Assembly (NCBI GenBank): GCA_937873805.1 | Contig: CALMWO010000325.1 | Span: 1 to 32,040, forward strand | DNA: 32,040 bases | Direction of reading: 5' to 3' | DNA from: an uncultured Hyphomonadaceae bacterium | GTDB lineage: Bacteria; Pseudomonadota; Alphaproteobacteria; Caulobacterales; Hyphomonadaceae | In this document: one piece after another, positions 1-8,249 of the stretch | Numbering within the stretch: position 1 is the stretch's first letter | How the letters are laid out: the number at the start of each line of letters is the position of its first letter | The notes under the pieces: model-generated | What the model saw: only the letters and a program-made list of their open reading frames with translations | Database searches by the model: none | Told to the model about the DNA's origin: nothing | Made by a program: the position numbers and the translations under genes

Positions 1-28
1 CCGCAATGCCGATAACAGGCACAAAGAT

Positions 29-301
29 CTAGTTTGTCGTCTGGAAGTCCGACCAGTCGAGGCGGGAGCCGAAGTCTTCCCAGTCATTTTCCAGCCCGGA
101 AGCTTCAACAATGCTCCACAGGCGCCGGATGGCGGCCGGCTCGCCGCTGACCAGGAACAACGTGGCGCTCCGGTCTTCGGACACCTCGTTCGCGTCCAGC
201 GTCACGCCGCTGGCGTCGATCGCCTCAAGCGTTCGCGCAACAAGCTCCGACTGCCTGCCCTCGTCGGGATAGGATTCGCCGTTGAATATGAGAACACGCA
301 T
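29..301 (-). CDS. Small hypothetical protein
   Basis: I do not recognise this family. The product is about 90 acidic residues beginning MRVLIFNGESYP, with no signal peptide, membrane segment or cysteine. It has a beta-alpha-beta feel: a short hydrophobic strand, a Glu/Ala-rich helix, then a second strand (ATLFLVSGEP) and a helix, ending in an acidic, Trp-rich tail. Upstream in-frame starts exist at 307 (ATG) and 334 (TTG), and none has a strong ribosome binding site. It lies about 50 bases downstream of the heparinase-CapD gene on the same strand, so it may be the last gene of the rpe operon. Function unknown. Confidence 0.6.
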   Translation of the reverse strand: MRVLIFNGESYPDEGRQSELVARTLEAIDASGVTLDANEVSEDRSATLFLVSGEPAAIRRLWSIVEASGLENDWEDFGSRLDWSDFQTTN

Positions 302-349
302 TTCCATCAGAAATAGATGGCGAGCGCAGCGCAAGGTTCAATACCCGAC

Positions 350-3300
350 CTAGTGGACGTTCAGCGCAGGCTCGCCCCAGGCTTCGCCATCGAAGATTTC
401 GGGCGCAAGCGCCTTCATCATTGACAGAGAAGCGTGCGGGTCGCGGCGGGCGGCATAGGAGACAATGGCGTCCAGCCGCGCCTGCACTTCCGCAATCGGC
501 GGCGAACGGCTCCAGGCAACCTCGAGGACGCCGTCAACGCTGGTGCTCTTCACCTGCTCGCGATCGTAGAAAACCGTTTCGGTCAGCTTCTCGCCGGGAC
601 GCGGCCCGGTGACGCGAATGAGGATGTCCTGGCCGGGCGTCAGGCCCTTCATGCGGATCATCTTCTCGGCAAGTTCGATGACGCGTACGGGCTCACCCAT
701 GTCGAGCACGTAGAGAATGGCGTCTTCCGCCTCGGACTTAGTGGAGAGCGCAGCCGCCTGCAGCACGAGGGCGGAAGCTTCTTCGACGCTCATGAAGTAG
801 CGCGTCATGTCGGGGTGAGTGACGGTCACAGGGCCGCCATCAGCGATCTGCTTTTCGAACAACGGCGCGACCGACCCCTTGGAGCCAAGCACGTTGCCGA
901 ACCGCACGAGCGAGAAACGCGTACCAGGCGCAGTGGGCGCGAAGGCCTGAATGAACAACTCGGCGGCGCGCTTGGTGGCGCCCATGACGTTGGTGGGGTT
1001 CACCGCCTTGTCAGTCGAGATGAAGGTGAAGCTCTTCACGCCCAGGGTCGCGGCGATGGTGGCGCAACGGCGCGCGCCGAGAACGTTGGTGAGGATCGCC
1101 TCGTTCGGATTAAGCTCCATCAGCGGCACGTGCTTGAGCGCCGCTGCATGAATCACGACGTCGGGCGCCGCTTCACGCATCGCCTGTTCGAGACGGATTT
1201 CGTCGCGCACATCGCCGATCACCATACGCCGCACGACGTTGGGATAGGCGCGGGAAAGCTCCTGGTCGATCTCGAAGACGTTGAACTCGGATGAGTCAAA
1301 GATGGTCAGCTCTGCCGGGCCGAGCGCCGCAGATTGGCGCGCCAGCTCCCCCCCGATCGTGCCGCCGCCGCCAGTGATGAAAACACGGGCGCCAGAGACA
1401 AGTTCGGCGACAGGCGCCATGTCGAGGCGGCGTTCAGGGCGCGCGAGAAGGTCAGCGGGGCGGATCTGCTCCAGCAGGGCCTTGGGCCCGATGCGCAGGA
1501 GCGTGGCCTTGCGCGCGGAGGCGACAGCAAGGGCGGCCTCCATCGTGCGGCGATCTTCCGGCGGAGCGGCAATGGCAATCCACGGCAGCTCACCGAAACG
1601 GGCCGTGTAATGGTCGAGCAACGTGGCCAGCTGCCCGATGCCGCCAAGCACTTGCACGCCTTCGATATCGCGGCCGAAATGCTGGCCGGACGTCTCGACG
1701 ATGCCGATCGTGCGGATAGGCGCGGACGACGCCTTGCGTGAAGCGCGCAGGGCTTCAGCAACGTGGCTGGCAGGGCCAACGACAAGCGCGCGCGGCGCAT
1801 AGGGAGGTTCGCGGCGGAAGATGGCGGTCAGGTCGCCGGTTGTCCTGCCCCGCGCCCAGAACCGCACGACCATCAGCATGGCCAGCCAGATGGGAAACTG
1901 GAGATAGATGCTGGTGAGCGGGTAATCCTGCAGCGTTTTCGCGAGGATCAGGATCGGCAGCGACATCAGGTGGGTAAGGGCAACCGCCTGGAAGATCCGC
2001 ACGACATCGCGCAGCGACGTATGGCGCCAGACCTGTCGATGGACGCCGCGCAGCCAGAGGGCGAAGGACGCCGCAACGCCGAAGGCGATGGCGACGAAGA
2101 AATCCAGCCAGGTGGGCGAGCCGCGTCCGGAAAAATAATAGGTGATCTGCGGCGCGAGATACATCGCAACCATGCCGCTGATGACGTCATAGCCAAAACA
2201 CGCGGCCTTGGCTTCGATAGCCGCCCTGCGGGCGGAACTCTCGAGGTTACTCACGATTCTCGACAGCGCCCACCGCACACGGTTTGGCGCTTGAGATCCA
2301 TCTGCCCCAGGATCAGCTACTCCCCGGATCACGAGCTGCCGCGTCTTCCGCGCGACCTCTGCTCCCCAGTAACGCGAATTTTCAACAGAAAGCAAAGTCT
2401 CGCTGCGGAATCTCCACACTCGTTGCCGTAAAGGCAATCCTAGGAATACCGTCCTATCGTCAGGTCCGTCGACGACCTGAACGTCTGGATGCAGGTGAAA
2501 CCGGATTTCAAACGGAATAAGGCCGCTCTGGAAGCTGGAGGCGGCCTCGGACATGGGCCGGGACAGGCTGTCCTCGCCGGTAATCCTGCCACCGTTCATC
2601 GCCACATAGAGCCTGCGCCGATAGATCAGCCCGTGGCGGACGCGCCAGCCACCGTGCTGGCCCTCGACGAGATACTGGTCGCCCTCCTCCATCCTGCGGA
2701 TAGCGAGCTGGGCGGGGCCTTCGGGAACACGCACGCCGGTGGCCGGGTCGAACGTGAAGACAGCCGAGTCCTCGCCATTCAGAGACAGCACGGAGTGCGC
2801 GGCGGTGCGGCGCGCGGCGTCACGGATGATCGGTTCGAGATCGGCATTGGCGCCGCACGAGGTGATAAGCCGCTCCGGGCCGTCATCGACCGTCAAGGCC
2901 AGCGCGCCAGCATGAGCCTGCGCACCGTTGGGACGTTCGGGACCTGCGCCAGCATCCACATAGACAGTCAGGCCTTCAGCCTGGATGCGCTGATAGGCGG
3001 ACAGGCGCGCGAAGGAGAATTTCGAGTTCACGGCGCCATGCGGCCGCATCGCGGCCCGGCCAATGCCGTTCGAGCTGTCGCCTCCCCCGTTCGCCGGAAG
3101 AATGCCGCCGTCGGCCTGCTGAAAGAAGGACAGCATGGCAGCCATTCGCGTCTGAAGCTTGGTCAGAAAACTGGGCGCATTGAGGCCAAGCCGGAGCAGA
3201 AGCTCCTCGACCGTCTGGATGTCGAGCATGGCCTCTGCCAGCGCTTCGGGGCTGCGGCTTGCATGACCGCCATCCGGCAGGATCTGGGCGTTGCACTCCG

Positions 3301-3967
3301 CCTCCAGCATGGCGAGACCCGCTTCGAGGATCTTGTGGCTATCGTCCGCCACGGCTCCGCCTAGGCAAAGCGCGACAGCGATACGGAAGCGGCTTACCGG
3401 GTCGGTTTCCTCTGGCCCCGAGAACTGCAGATGCCGCAGCTGTCGCCCGATCGTGTCCATCACCGCGGCGCGCGTCTCGCCTTCGAGCGGTGCAAACATC
3501 CACGGCCCGACACAAAGCCAGTTGATCAGCCGGTCCGCGGTGACCGACAGGCGCCAGGCGAAATTCTCCCATTTCCCATGAACATCGGTCCACGCAACGA
3601 CCAGAGCGCGCGCGCGGGATTCACCTGCAGGCCCAAGGCTCGCAAGATCGCGCAACCAGTGGAAGCGATGGATGCGATCCGTAAAATGGATGGAGGGAAA
3701 AGCCGGACCCCATGGCGAATGACCGGCGGGCGTTTCGATGTGTGAGGCGCCGAACTTCCACTTGCCCGCGAGGATCGCTTCGCCGCGCTGGCGGTTGATC
3801 GGACGATTGTCCTTGGGCAGGGCGGCGAGGCCCGTCGGCCCCGGACCCGAAATGCGAAGACGATGAACCGGCGAGACATTGATCGGCATGCCGGACTTGC
3901 CGGTCAGTTCAAGCCATTGCGCGTCTTCGGCTTCACGCCCGGAAGGTCCGAGAGGTGGGAGAGACAT
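350..3967 (-). CDS. Heparinase II/III-like protein fused to FlaA1/CapD-type nucleotide-sugar 4,6-dehydratase
   Basis: One open frame of 1205 residues joins two normally separate proteins. Residues 1 to about 570 look like a complete alphaproteobacterial heparinase II/III-like protein: a helical toroid with DGGHASRSP (His235), then the beta part with AHAGALAL (His352), TAAHSVLSLNG and the closing strand TRQLVIRG. Residues from about 572 look like a complete FlaA1/CapD/WbpM-type protein: four predicted membrane segments (about 593-612, 620-640, 656-680, 685-705), a first Rossmann-like region (730-840), then the catalytic SDR domain with ITGGGGTIG (864-872), ISTDKAVNPTNVMGATK (Met995 and Lys999 in place of the usual YxxxK) and GPRPGEK (1121-1127). 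The C-terminal family makes 4-keto-6-deoxy UDP-sugars for surface glycans. There is no signal peptide, and four membrane passes would leave both catalytic parts in the cytoplasm. It begins 6 bases after rpe. Activity of the heparinase-like part is unproven. Confidence 0.9.
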   Translation of the reverse strand: MSLPPLGPSGREAEDAQWLELTGKSGMPINVSPVHRLRISGPGPTGLAALPKDNRPINRQRGEAILAGKWKFGASHIETPAGHSPWGPAFPSIHFTDRIHRFHWLRDLASLGPAGESRARALVVAWTDVHGKWENFAWRLSVTADRLINWLCVGPWMFAPLEGETRAAVMDTIGRQLRHLQFSGPEETDPVSRFRIAVALCLGGAVADDSHKILEAGLAMLEAECNAQILPDGGHASRSPEALAEAMLDIQTVEELLLRLGLNAPSFLTKLQTRMAAMLSFFQQADGGILPANGGGDSSNGIGRAAMRPHGAVNSKFSFARLSAYQRIQAEGLTVYVDAGAGPERPNGAQAHAGALALTVDDGPERLITSCGANADLEPIIRDAARRTAAHSVLSLNGEDSAVFTFDPATGVRVPEGPAQLAIRRMEEGDQYLVEGQHGGWRVRHGLIYRRRLYVAMNGGRITGEDSLSRPMSEAASSFQSGLIPFEIRFHLHPDVQVVDGPDDRTVFLGLPLRQRVWRFRSETLLSVENSRYWGAEVARKTRQLVIRGVADPGADGSQAPNRVRWALSRIVSNLESSARRAAIEAKAACFGYDVISGMVAMYLAPQITYYFSGRGSPTWLDFFVAIAFGVAASFALWLRGVHRQVWRHTSLRDVVRIFQAVALTHLMSLPILILAKTLQDYPLTSIYLQFPIWLAMLMVVRFWARGRTTGDLTAIFRREPPYAPRALVVGPASHVAEALRASRKASSAPIRTIGIVETSGQHFGRDIEGVQVLGGIGQLATLLDHYTARFGELPWIAIAAPPEDRRTMEAALAVASARKATLLRIGPKALLEQIRPADLLARPERRLDMAPVAELVSGARVFITGGGGTIGGELARQSAALGPAELTIFDSSEFNVFEIDQELSRAYPNVVRRMVIGDVRDEIRLEQAMREAAPDVVIHAAALKHVPLMELNPNEAILTNVLGARRCATIAATLGVKSFTFISTDKAVNPTNVMGATKRAAELFIQAFAPTAPGTRFSLVRFGNVLGSKGSVAPLFEKQIADGGPVTVTHPDMTRYFMSVEEASALVLQAAALSTKSEAEDAILYVLDMGEPVRVIELAEKMIRMKGLTPGQDILIRVTGPRPGEKLTETVFYDREQVKSTSVDGVLEVAWSRSPPIAEVQARLDAIVSYAARRDPHASLSMMKALAPEIFDGEAWGEPALNVH

Positions 3968-3973
3968 GCTCTC

Positions 3974-4657
3974 TCACCCGCGCGTGCTGGCGGCGGGTCG
4001 GGCGTCGCGGATGGCGGCAATCGCACTGGCGTAGTTCTTGGGACCCTTGCCGAAAACGGCCGAGCCGGCGACCAGCGCAGTGGCGCCGGCCGAAATGATC
4101 GCGCCAGCATTTTCCGGGATCACGCCGCCATCGACTTCTAGGATGGTCTTGAGATTGGCGCGGTCGAGCTTCTTGCGGATCGCCTCGATCTTGCGGAGCT
4201 GGCTGTCGATGAATTTCTGACCGCCAAAACCTGGGTTCACGCTCATTACAAGGATGAGGTCGAGTTCTTCGAGGACAGGGTCGAGCACGTCGGCTGGCGT
4301 CGACGGGTTGAGCGCCGCGCCGGCCTTCTTGCCGAGCTTCTTGATGACCTGGAGAGTGCGATGGAAGTGCGGACCGGCTTCCGGATGGGCGGTGATGATG
4401 TCTGCGCCAGCCGCCGCAAAGGCCTCAAGATAGAGGTCCACCGGCTGGATCATGAGATGGACGTCAAAGGGCTTTTTCGTATGCGGCCGCAGCTTTTCGA
4501 TCACCACAGGGCCGATCGAGATGTTCGGCACGAAATGCCCGTCCATCACATCGACATGGATCATGTCGGCGCCGGCTTCGTCGACGGCGCGGACTTCCTC
4601 GCCCAGGCGCGCAAAGTCCGCCGCCAGAATCGAGGGAGAAATCAGGATATCCGACAT
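3974..4657 (-). CDS. rpe: Ribulose-phosphate 3-epimerase
   Basis: This cytosolic enzyme interconverts ribulose 5-phosphate and xylulose 5-phosphate in the pentose phosphate pathway. The 227-residue length and the whole TIM-barrel pattern fit the family: ISPSILAADFARLGEE at the N-terminus, HVDVMDGHFVPNISIGP with the metal-binding His and Asp, DVHLMI with the second His, MSVNPGFGGQKF for phosphate binding, and LEVDGGV with the catalytic Asp. I start at ATG 4657 (MSDILISPS) because the 12 upstream in-frame residues do not resemble the family. It is the first gene of a unit with the heparinase-CapD gene, which starts 6 bases after its stop. A terminator hairpin upstream separates it from the glycine-zipper gene. 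Confidence 0.96.
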   Translation of the reverse strand: MSDILISPSILAADFARLGEEVRAVDEAGADMIHVDVMDGHFVPNISIGPVVIEKLRPHTKKPFDVHLMIQPVDLYLEAFAAAGADIITAHPEAGPHFHRTLQVIKKLGKKAGAALNPSTPADVLDPVLEELDLILVMSVNPGFGGQKFIDSQLRKIEAIRKKLDRANLKTILEVDGGVIPENAGAIISAGATALVAGSAVFGKGPKNYASAIAAIRDARPAASTRG

Positions 4658-4727
4658 GGCAATTGGCCTAGCAGCGAGGATTTGCGCGCGCAAGGCGAGC
4701 GCACCAGCAAGGCAAGGTTCCCCATAC

Positions 4728-4756
4728 GAAAACCGCCCGGAGGGTGCTCCGGGCGG
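4728..4756 (-). terminator. Rho-independent terminator of the glycine-zipper lipoprotein gene
   Basis: A perfect 9-bp stem (CCGCCCGGA at 4733-4741 with TCCGGGCGG at 4748-4756) closes a 6-base loop. Read on the minus strand it is followed by TTTTCG. It sits 27 bases after the stop of the glycine-zipper gene and before the rpe start. Confidence 0.85.
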
Positions 4757-4782
4757 CTTGGAAATCTGAAAATTTGGAAAGG

Positions 4783-5334
4783 CTAGTAGTAGCCGATCGA
4801 GGAATTCTGCGGGATCACCCGGGCGCGGGCGCCATATTCGATCAGCACGGGCGTGCCGGTCGGGATGGCATAGTCGCCAGCCTGGGCGACCGACACCAGT
4901 TCGCCCGAACGCAGGCGGATGGTGTAGGCGTAACCTGACTGCGCCGTGGCCGCGTTGCCAGCCGCATTGCCCAGAACACCGCCAAGAATGGCGCCGCCGA
5001 TGGCGCCGGCCGTGTTGGCTTTCGAACCGCCGCCGATTTCGCTTCCGGCAAGGCCGCCAAGCGCGGCTCCGGCGAGCGTGCCAACTTTCGAACCCTGCAA
5101 AGACCCTTCGATCTGGATCGGGCGCGTGCCGACGACCGTGCCTTCTTCGACACGGGCGACCGTACCGATCGAGCCACGATCATAGCTGTTGGCGCCAAGG
5201 CCGCTGGCGCATCCGGCCAGCGCGGTGGCGAGAACCGCGAACGCGATTGCAAAAGCCTTCTGGGGCTTGGCGATCGTGGAGCCGCGCAGGCTTTCGATCG
5301 GGGCAGTCGCCGCGGTGAAATTTGATCCGTCCAT
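4783..5334 (-). CDS. Glycine-zipper 2TM-domain lipoprotein (SlyB/17-kDa surface antigen type)
   Basis: The predicted 183-residue product has a positively charged stretch (AKPQK), a hydrophobic segment and a lipobox ending LAGC, so it should be a lipoprotein. The middle carries a dense glycine zipper (GTLAGAALGGLAGSEIGGG, then GAIGGAILGGVLGNAAGN), typical of the SlyB/Pcp/17-kDa antigen families that sit in or on the outer membrane. The C-terminal part (TIRLRSGELVSVAQAGD and on) matches the beta domain found in that family. I chose ATG 5334 because AGGAG lies 6 bases upstream. The stretch before the membrane segment is longer than in a normal signal peptide. A hairpin lies just upstream of the ribosome binding site, and a terminator follows the gene. 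The likely role is envelope integrity, inferred from the family. Confidence 0.85.
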   Translation of the reverse strand: MDGSNFTAATAPIESLRGSTIAKPQKAFAIAFAVLATALAGCASGLGANSYDRGSIGTVARVEEGTVVGTRPIQIEGSLQGSKVGTLAGAALGGLAGSEIGGGSKANTAGAIGGAILGGVLGNAAGNAATAQSGYAYTIRLRSGELVSVAQAGDYAIPTGTPVLIEYGARARVIPQNSSIGYY

Positions 5335-5347
5335 CACGCACTCCTGT

Positions 5348-5378
5348 GGGACGGAGTAACTGGGGAGGTCCCCGTCCC
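5348..5378 (-). promoter_or_regulatory. 5'-leader hairpin next to the ribosome binding site of the glycine-zipper gene
   Basis: GGGACGG (5348-5354) can pair with CCGTCCC (5372-5378). On the minus strand the 3' arm of this stem ends 2 bases before the AGGAG that serves ATG 5334. An alternative internal fold (GGGGA with TCCCC) is also possible. It could be an RNA-level control element, or the end of the rsmB-side transcript. There is no T-run, so it is not a standard terminator. Confidence 0.35.
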
Positions 5379-5399
5379 TACACACAACTCATACCAGAA

Positions 5400-5412
5400 G
5401 CGGTTGAACCGC
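5400..5412. promoter_or_regulatory. Operator-like inverted repeat upstream of the glycine-zipper gene
   Basis: GCGGTT-G-AACCGC is a perfect 6+1+6 inverted repeat about 66 bases upstream of the glycine-zipper start. A possible -10 (TATGAG on the minus strand) lies between it and the gene. The position fits a transcription factor site, but no known motif is matched. Confidence 0.3.
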
Positions 5413-5517
5413 CGCTGAACCCAATCGTCCGGTTTCGTTGCTTATCGGTGGCAGGATTATGTCTTTCCCGGCCACGGGAAACCGGCGCTGCGTCCACGCT
5501 GTGGAATGGGATTGCGC

Positions 5518-6882
5518 CTAGGCGCGTTCAAGACGCGCTATATAGAAAATGTCCGATTTCATTGGCTCGGATGCACTTTCGGCCGCGAGCGATGCAGCGG
5601 CGACACGCGGCAAACTGTCAGGCGTGGGCGCTGTAATTACGTCGCCGTCATCCGTTAACGCGACCTCGAAGCCTGGGATCTCTTCAGGGGTGATTTTAAC
5701 GCGCCGCCAACTTCCGGTCGCAAGCGCGGCTTCGACAATATCGCGGCCTTCCTCGGGCGTTGGCGTACAGACCGAATAGATCAGGCGACCACCCGGGCGG
5801 AGCATGTCGGCGGCGGCTTCAACCAGCTGTGCCTGTGTTGCGGGGAAACGCGCCATGTCTTTCGGATCGCGACGCCACGCCCCTTCGGGATGGCGGCGGA
5901 GGATGCCCAGCGCGGAACAGGGCGCATCGAGCAGGACCGCGTCGAGCAGCTCAGATGGACGCCAGGTACGGGCATCGTGCTCGACGATATTCATCGGCAG
6001 TCTGGCGCGCTCGGCGTTCTCGCGCAGCCGAGCGATGCGCTGGCGGGAAACCTCGACGGCAGTAAGCTTCGCTCCAGCGGCGGCGAGCTGCATCGCCTTC
6101 CCACCCGGCGCCGCACAAAGATCGGCGACGCGCTTACCGGAAATGTCTCCGATCAGCTTTGCCGGAAGCGCCGCGGCGGCGTCCTGCACCCACCATGCAC
6201 CGTCAGCGTAGCCGGGGAGGTCAGCAAGCCCTGCCCCACTGGCGAGACGGACCGACCCGGATGGTAGCACACTACCGCCAAGCTTTTCGGCCCAAGCGGC
6301 TGGATCAGCGCCCGGCTTCAGCGTGATATCGATGGGCGGCTCTTCAAGCTGCAGGCGGCCCATGGCGTCTGCCCGCTCAGGCCCAAGCGCGGATTTCAGC
6401 TTGGCCGCCATCCATTCAGGCCAGACCGATGTGGGCGGCGCAGTGTGAAAGGCCTCCGCCTCGCGAGCCGCGCGGCGGAGGACGGCGTTGACGAGACCGC
6501 CCCCACGACGAGCCTCATGCCATTTGCCGGCAGCCTCGACGGATGCCGAAACAGCGGCATGATCGGCGACGCCGAGCATCCAGAGCTGGGCTGCGCCCGC
6601 ACAGAGGATCGCGCGCACTTCGGGCTCCATATCCGCCATCGGACGCTGGACCATGCCGCCAAGCGCATAGTCGATACGGCCAATGCCCCGCAGGGCGGCC
6701 CCGGCGATGGCGCGGGCGAAGCCACGGTCAGGGCCCTCCAGCCGCCGGAACATACGACTGGCGTCCATGGCCGCTTCGAGATCGAGGCCCTTGTCGAGCG
6801 TGTGATGAAGCAGCTCGGCGGCAGCCAGACGGCTTTGCCAGCCGGCCGCTTCGGTGCGCTTTTCTTGTGGAGGTCGGGCCAT
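5518..6882 (-). CDS. rsmB: 16S rRNA (cytosine-C5)-methyltransferase RsmB
   Basis: This enzyme methylates C967 (E. coli numbering) of 16S rRNA using S-adenosylmethionine. The 454-residue product has an N-terminal NusB-like helical RNA-binding region (about 10-145) and a C-terminal Rossmann methyltransferase domain. Visible motifs are ADLCAAPGGK for cofactor binding (253-262), LLDAPCSALG with Cys322, HPEGAWRR, and SVCTPTPEEG with the probable nucleophile Cys372. ATG 6882 (MARPPQEKR) is chosen over the in-frame start at 6927, because the extra residues are not family-like. It is co-oriented with htpX upstream but separated from it by a terminator. Confidence 0.93.
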   Translation of the reverse strand: MARPPQEKRTEAAGWQSRLAAAELLHHTLDKGLDLEAAMDASRMFRRLEGPDRGFARAIAGAALRGIGRIDYALGGMVQRPMADMEPEVRAILCAGAAQLWMLGVADHAAVSASVEAAGKWHEARRGGGLVNAVLRRAAREAEAFHTAPPTSVWPEWMAAKLKSALGPERADAMGRLQLEEPPIDITLKPGADPAAWAEKLGGSVLPSGSVRLASGAGLADLPGYADGAWWVQDAAAALPAKLIGDISGKRVADLCAAPGGKAMQLAAAGAKLTAVEVSRQRIARLRENAERARLPMNIVEHDARTWRPSELLDAVLLDAPCSALGILRRHPEGAWRRDPKDMARFPATQAQLVEAAADMLRPGGRLIYSVCTPTPEEGRDIVEAALATGSWRRVKITPEEIPGFEVALTDDGDVITAPTPDSLPRVAAASLAAESASEPMKSDIFYIARLERA

Positions 6883-6948
6883 GGGCGGCTGGTAGCGGCT
6901 TGCAGGATCGCTGGCCAGAGCCCGCATGCGGGTGGGCGAGCCCGGGAA

Positions 6949-6978
6949 CGAAAATGCCCGGCGCTGGGCCGGGCATTT
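6949..6978 (-). terminator. Rho-independent terminator of htpX
   Basis: A perfect 11-bp stem (AAATGCCCGGC at 6952-6962 with GCCGGGCATTT at 6968-6978) closes a 5-base loop. Read on the minus strand the right end continues as TTTTCG. It begins 25 bases after the htpX stop. Confidence 0.88.
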
Positions 6979-7003
6979 CAGTCTTTGAGAGCGGCCTGAA
7001 CCG

Positions 7004-7831
7004 CTACTCCACGCCTTCCATCTCGGCGGCCTGGCGGTGCAGGCGCTGGATGCGGCGTTCGGGCGGCGGGTGCGTCGCGCTGGCGGTGCGGCGTTTGCCG
7101 TGCAGCGGATCGATGACGAAGGTGTGGGCCGTGGCAGGGCTGCGCTCGGCCAGCGGGTTCAGCAGCGACATGGTGTGGCGCTCAAGCTTCAGCAGCGCGT
7201 TGGCCAGGTTGACCGGGGCGCCGCAGATTTCGCCGGCGTGCTTGTCGGCGGCGTATTCGCGGGCGTGGCTCTGACCGACGCGGGCGACGAGGCCAGAGAC
7301 GATGCGCGAGACCCGTTTGCGCTGGCCCAGCGGATAGGCAAGCGTCCCGAAAATGGTGGTCAACACGACGGCCAACGCCGAGCAGACGCCCATGGCGAGC
7401 GCATCGCCACGTTTGACGTGGGCAAGCTCATGAGCGACCACGGCCGAGACTTCAGCACGGGTCAGGGTCTTGAGCAGGCCGTCGGTGACGGCGATCGAGG
7501 CATGATTGGTGTCACGGCCAGCGACGAAGGCGTTCGGCTGGAAAGCATCTACGATATAGGTGCGCGGACGCGGCATGTTGGCCCGCATGGCGAGGCGATC
7601 GCAATCAGCGACAAAAGCGCGGATCATCGGCGAGGCGTCGTCAGAGCCGACCTCTCGGGCATTGTGCAGCTTCAGCATGATCTTCTCGGCGTACCAGAAG
7701 ACCACGACGTGGAAGCCAAGCGCGATCAGCGTGCCGATCAGCGCGCCGTCCTTCTGCGCGATGGACCAGCCCAGCCCCGCAAACGCGAGGTGGATCAGCA
7801 GCATCAGTCCGGCGGCCTTAAAATAGCTCAT
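7004..7831 (-). CDS. htpX: Membrane zinc metalloprotease HtpX
   Basis: HtpX is an inner-membrane M48 protease that degrades misfolded or damaged membrane proteins. The 275-residue product has two N-terminal membrane segments (about 5-25 and 30-48), the zinc motif HELAH (134-138), two further hydrophobic segments (about 145-170) and the third ligand in AREYAADKHAG (Glu192). PNAFVAGRD is the usual substrate-groove signature of the family. I start at ATG 7831 (MSYFKAAGL), preceded by GAGAG at about 7 bases. The upstream in-frame extension is intergenic in character. A heat-shock-like promoter is visible upstream, and a strong terminator follows the gene. Confidence 0.95.
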   Translation of the reverse strand: MSYFKAAGLMLLIHLAFAGLGWSIAQKDGALIGTLIALGFHVVVFWYAEKIMLKLHNAREVGSDDASPMIRAFVADCDRLAMRANMPRPRTYIVDAFQPNAFVAGRDTNHASIAVTDGLLKTLTRAEVSAVVAHELAHVKRGDALAMGVCSALAVVLTTIFGTLAYPLGQRKRVSRIVSGLVARVGQSHAREYAADKHAGEICGAPVNLANALLKLERHTMSLLNPLAERSPATAHTFVIDPLHGKRRTASATHPPPERRIQRLHRQAAEMEGVE

Positions 7832-7861
7832 GAAGGCTCTCTCAACACAGGTCGTCGCCCC

Positions 7862-7892
7862 GTATGGGGATGTTTGGCGGTGTTGGTAAAAG
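7862..7892 (-). promoter_or_regulatory. Candidate sigma-32 (heat-shock) promoter of htpX
   Basis: On the minus strand CTTTTAC (7892-7886) is followed after 16 bases by CCCCATAC (7869-7862). This resembles the sigma-32 consensus CTTGAAA-spacer-CCCCATNT. The -10 match is good and the -35 match is partial. The start codon of htpX lies about 30 bases downstream. HtpX is heat-inducible in E. coli, which makes the match plausible. Confidence 0.4.
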
Positions 7893-7932
7893 CATCCTTT
7901 CCAAACATGAAAAAATTGGTGAACGTGGCGGC

Positions 7933-8199
7933 ATGAGCGACGAAACAACTGCATCCGATAACCAGCGTGGCGCGGAAGACTCGGTCCCGCAGCCGGACGA
8001 ACAAACACAGGTGATGCCGGGCGCAGCACCCGGTAAGCTGCTGAGCCGCGAAGCGGTGCGTGCGCTTGAGGAAGCTGAAGCGCGGCGCCAGGCCGCGCCC
8101 CGGCAAGATTTGCCTACCGAGATAAACGGCCGCCGTCAGGGCGAAGAACCCACCCGCTATGGCGACTGGGAAAAGAAGGGTCTGGCGGTCGATTTCTAG
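7933..8199 (+). CDS. DUF1674/SDHAF4-family succinate dehydrogenase assembly factor
   Basis: The C-terminal signature EINGRRQGEEPTRYGDWEKK plus the ending AVDF is the hallmark of the DUF1674/SDHAF4 family. The mitochondrial member binds the flavinylated SdhA subunit and helps assemble succinate dehydrogenase. The 88-residue length from ATG 7933 (MSDETTASD) suits the family, and its N-terminal half is disordered and polar, as usual. An in-frame ATG at 7864 would add 23 residues overlapping the htpX promoter and is less likely. In many alphaproteobacteria this gene sits beside htpX and rsmB; here it is divergent from htpX. Confidence 0.85.
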   Translation: MSDETTASDNQRGAEDSVPQPDEQTQVMPGAAPGKLLSREAVRALEEAEARRQAAPRQDLPTEINGRRQGEEPTRYGDWEKKGLAVDF

Positions 8200-8249
8200 G
8201 TCCAGGCCACACGCGATACGGCATGGCGAGTGCATTGGAGGCCGTCATG

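Noticed and set aside
434..1294. 286-residue plus-strand ORF inside the CapD-like region
   Set aside because: It is an antisense shadow of the catalytic SDR domain, with no domain signature of its own.
7037..7936. 299-residue plus-strand ORF opposite htpX
   Set aside because: The minus strand encodes an intact HtpX with HELAH and a terminator. The antisense frame has no support.
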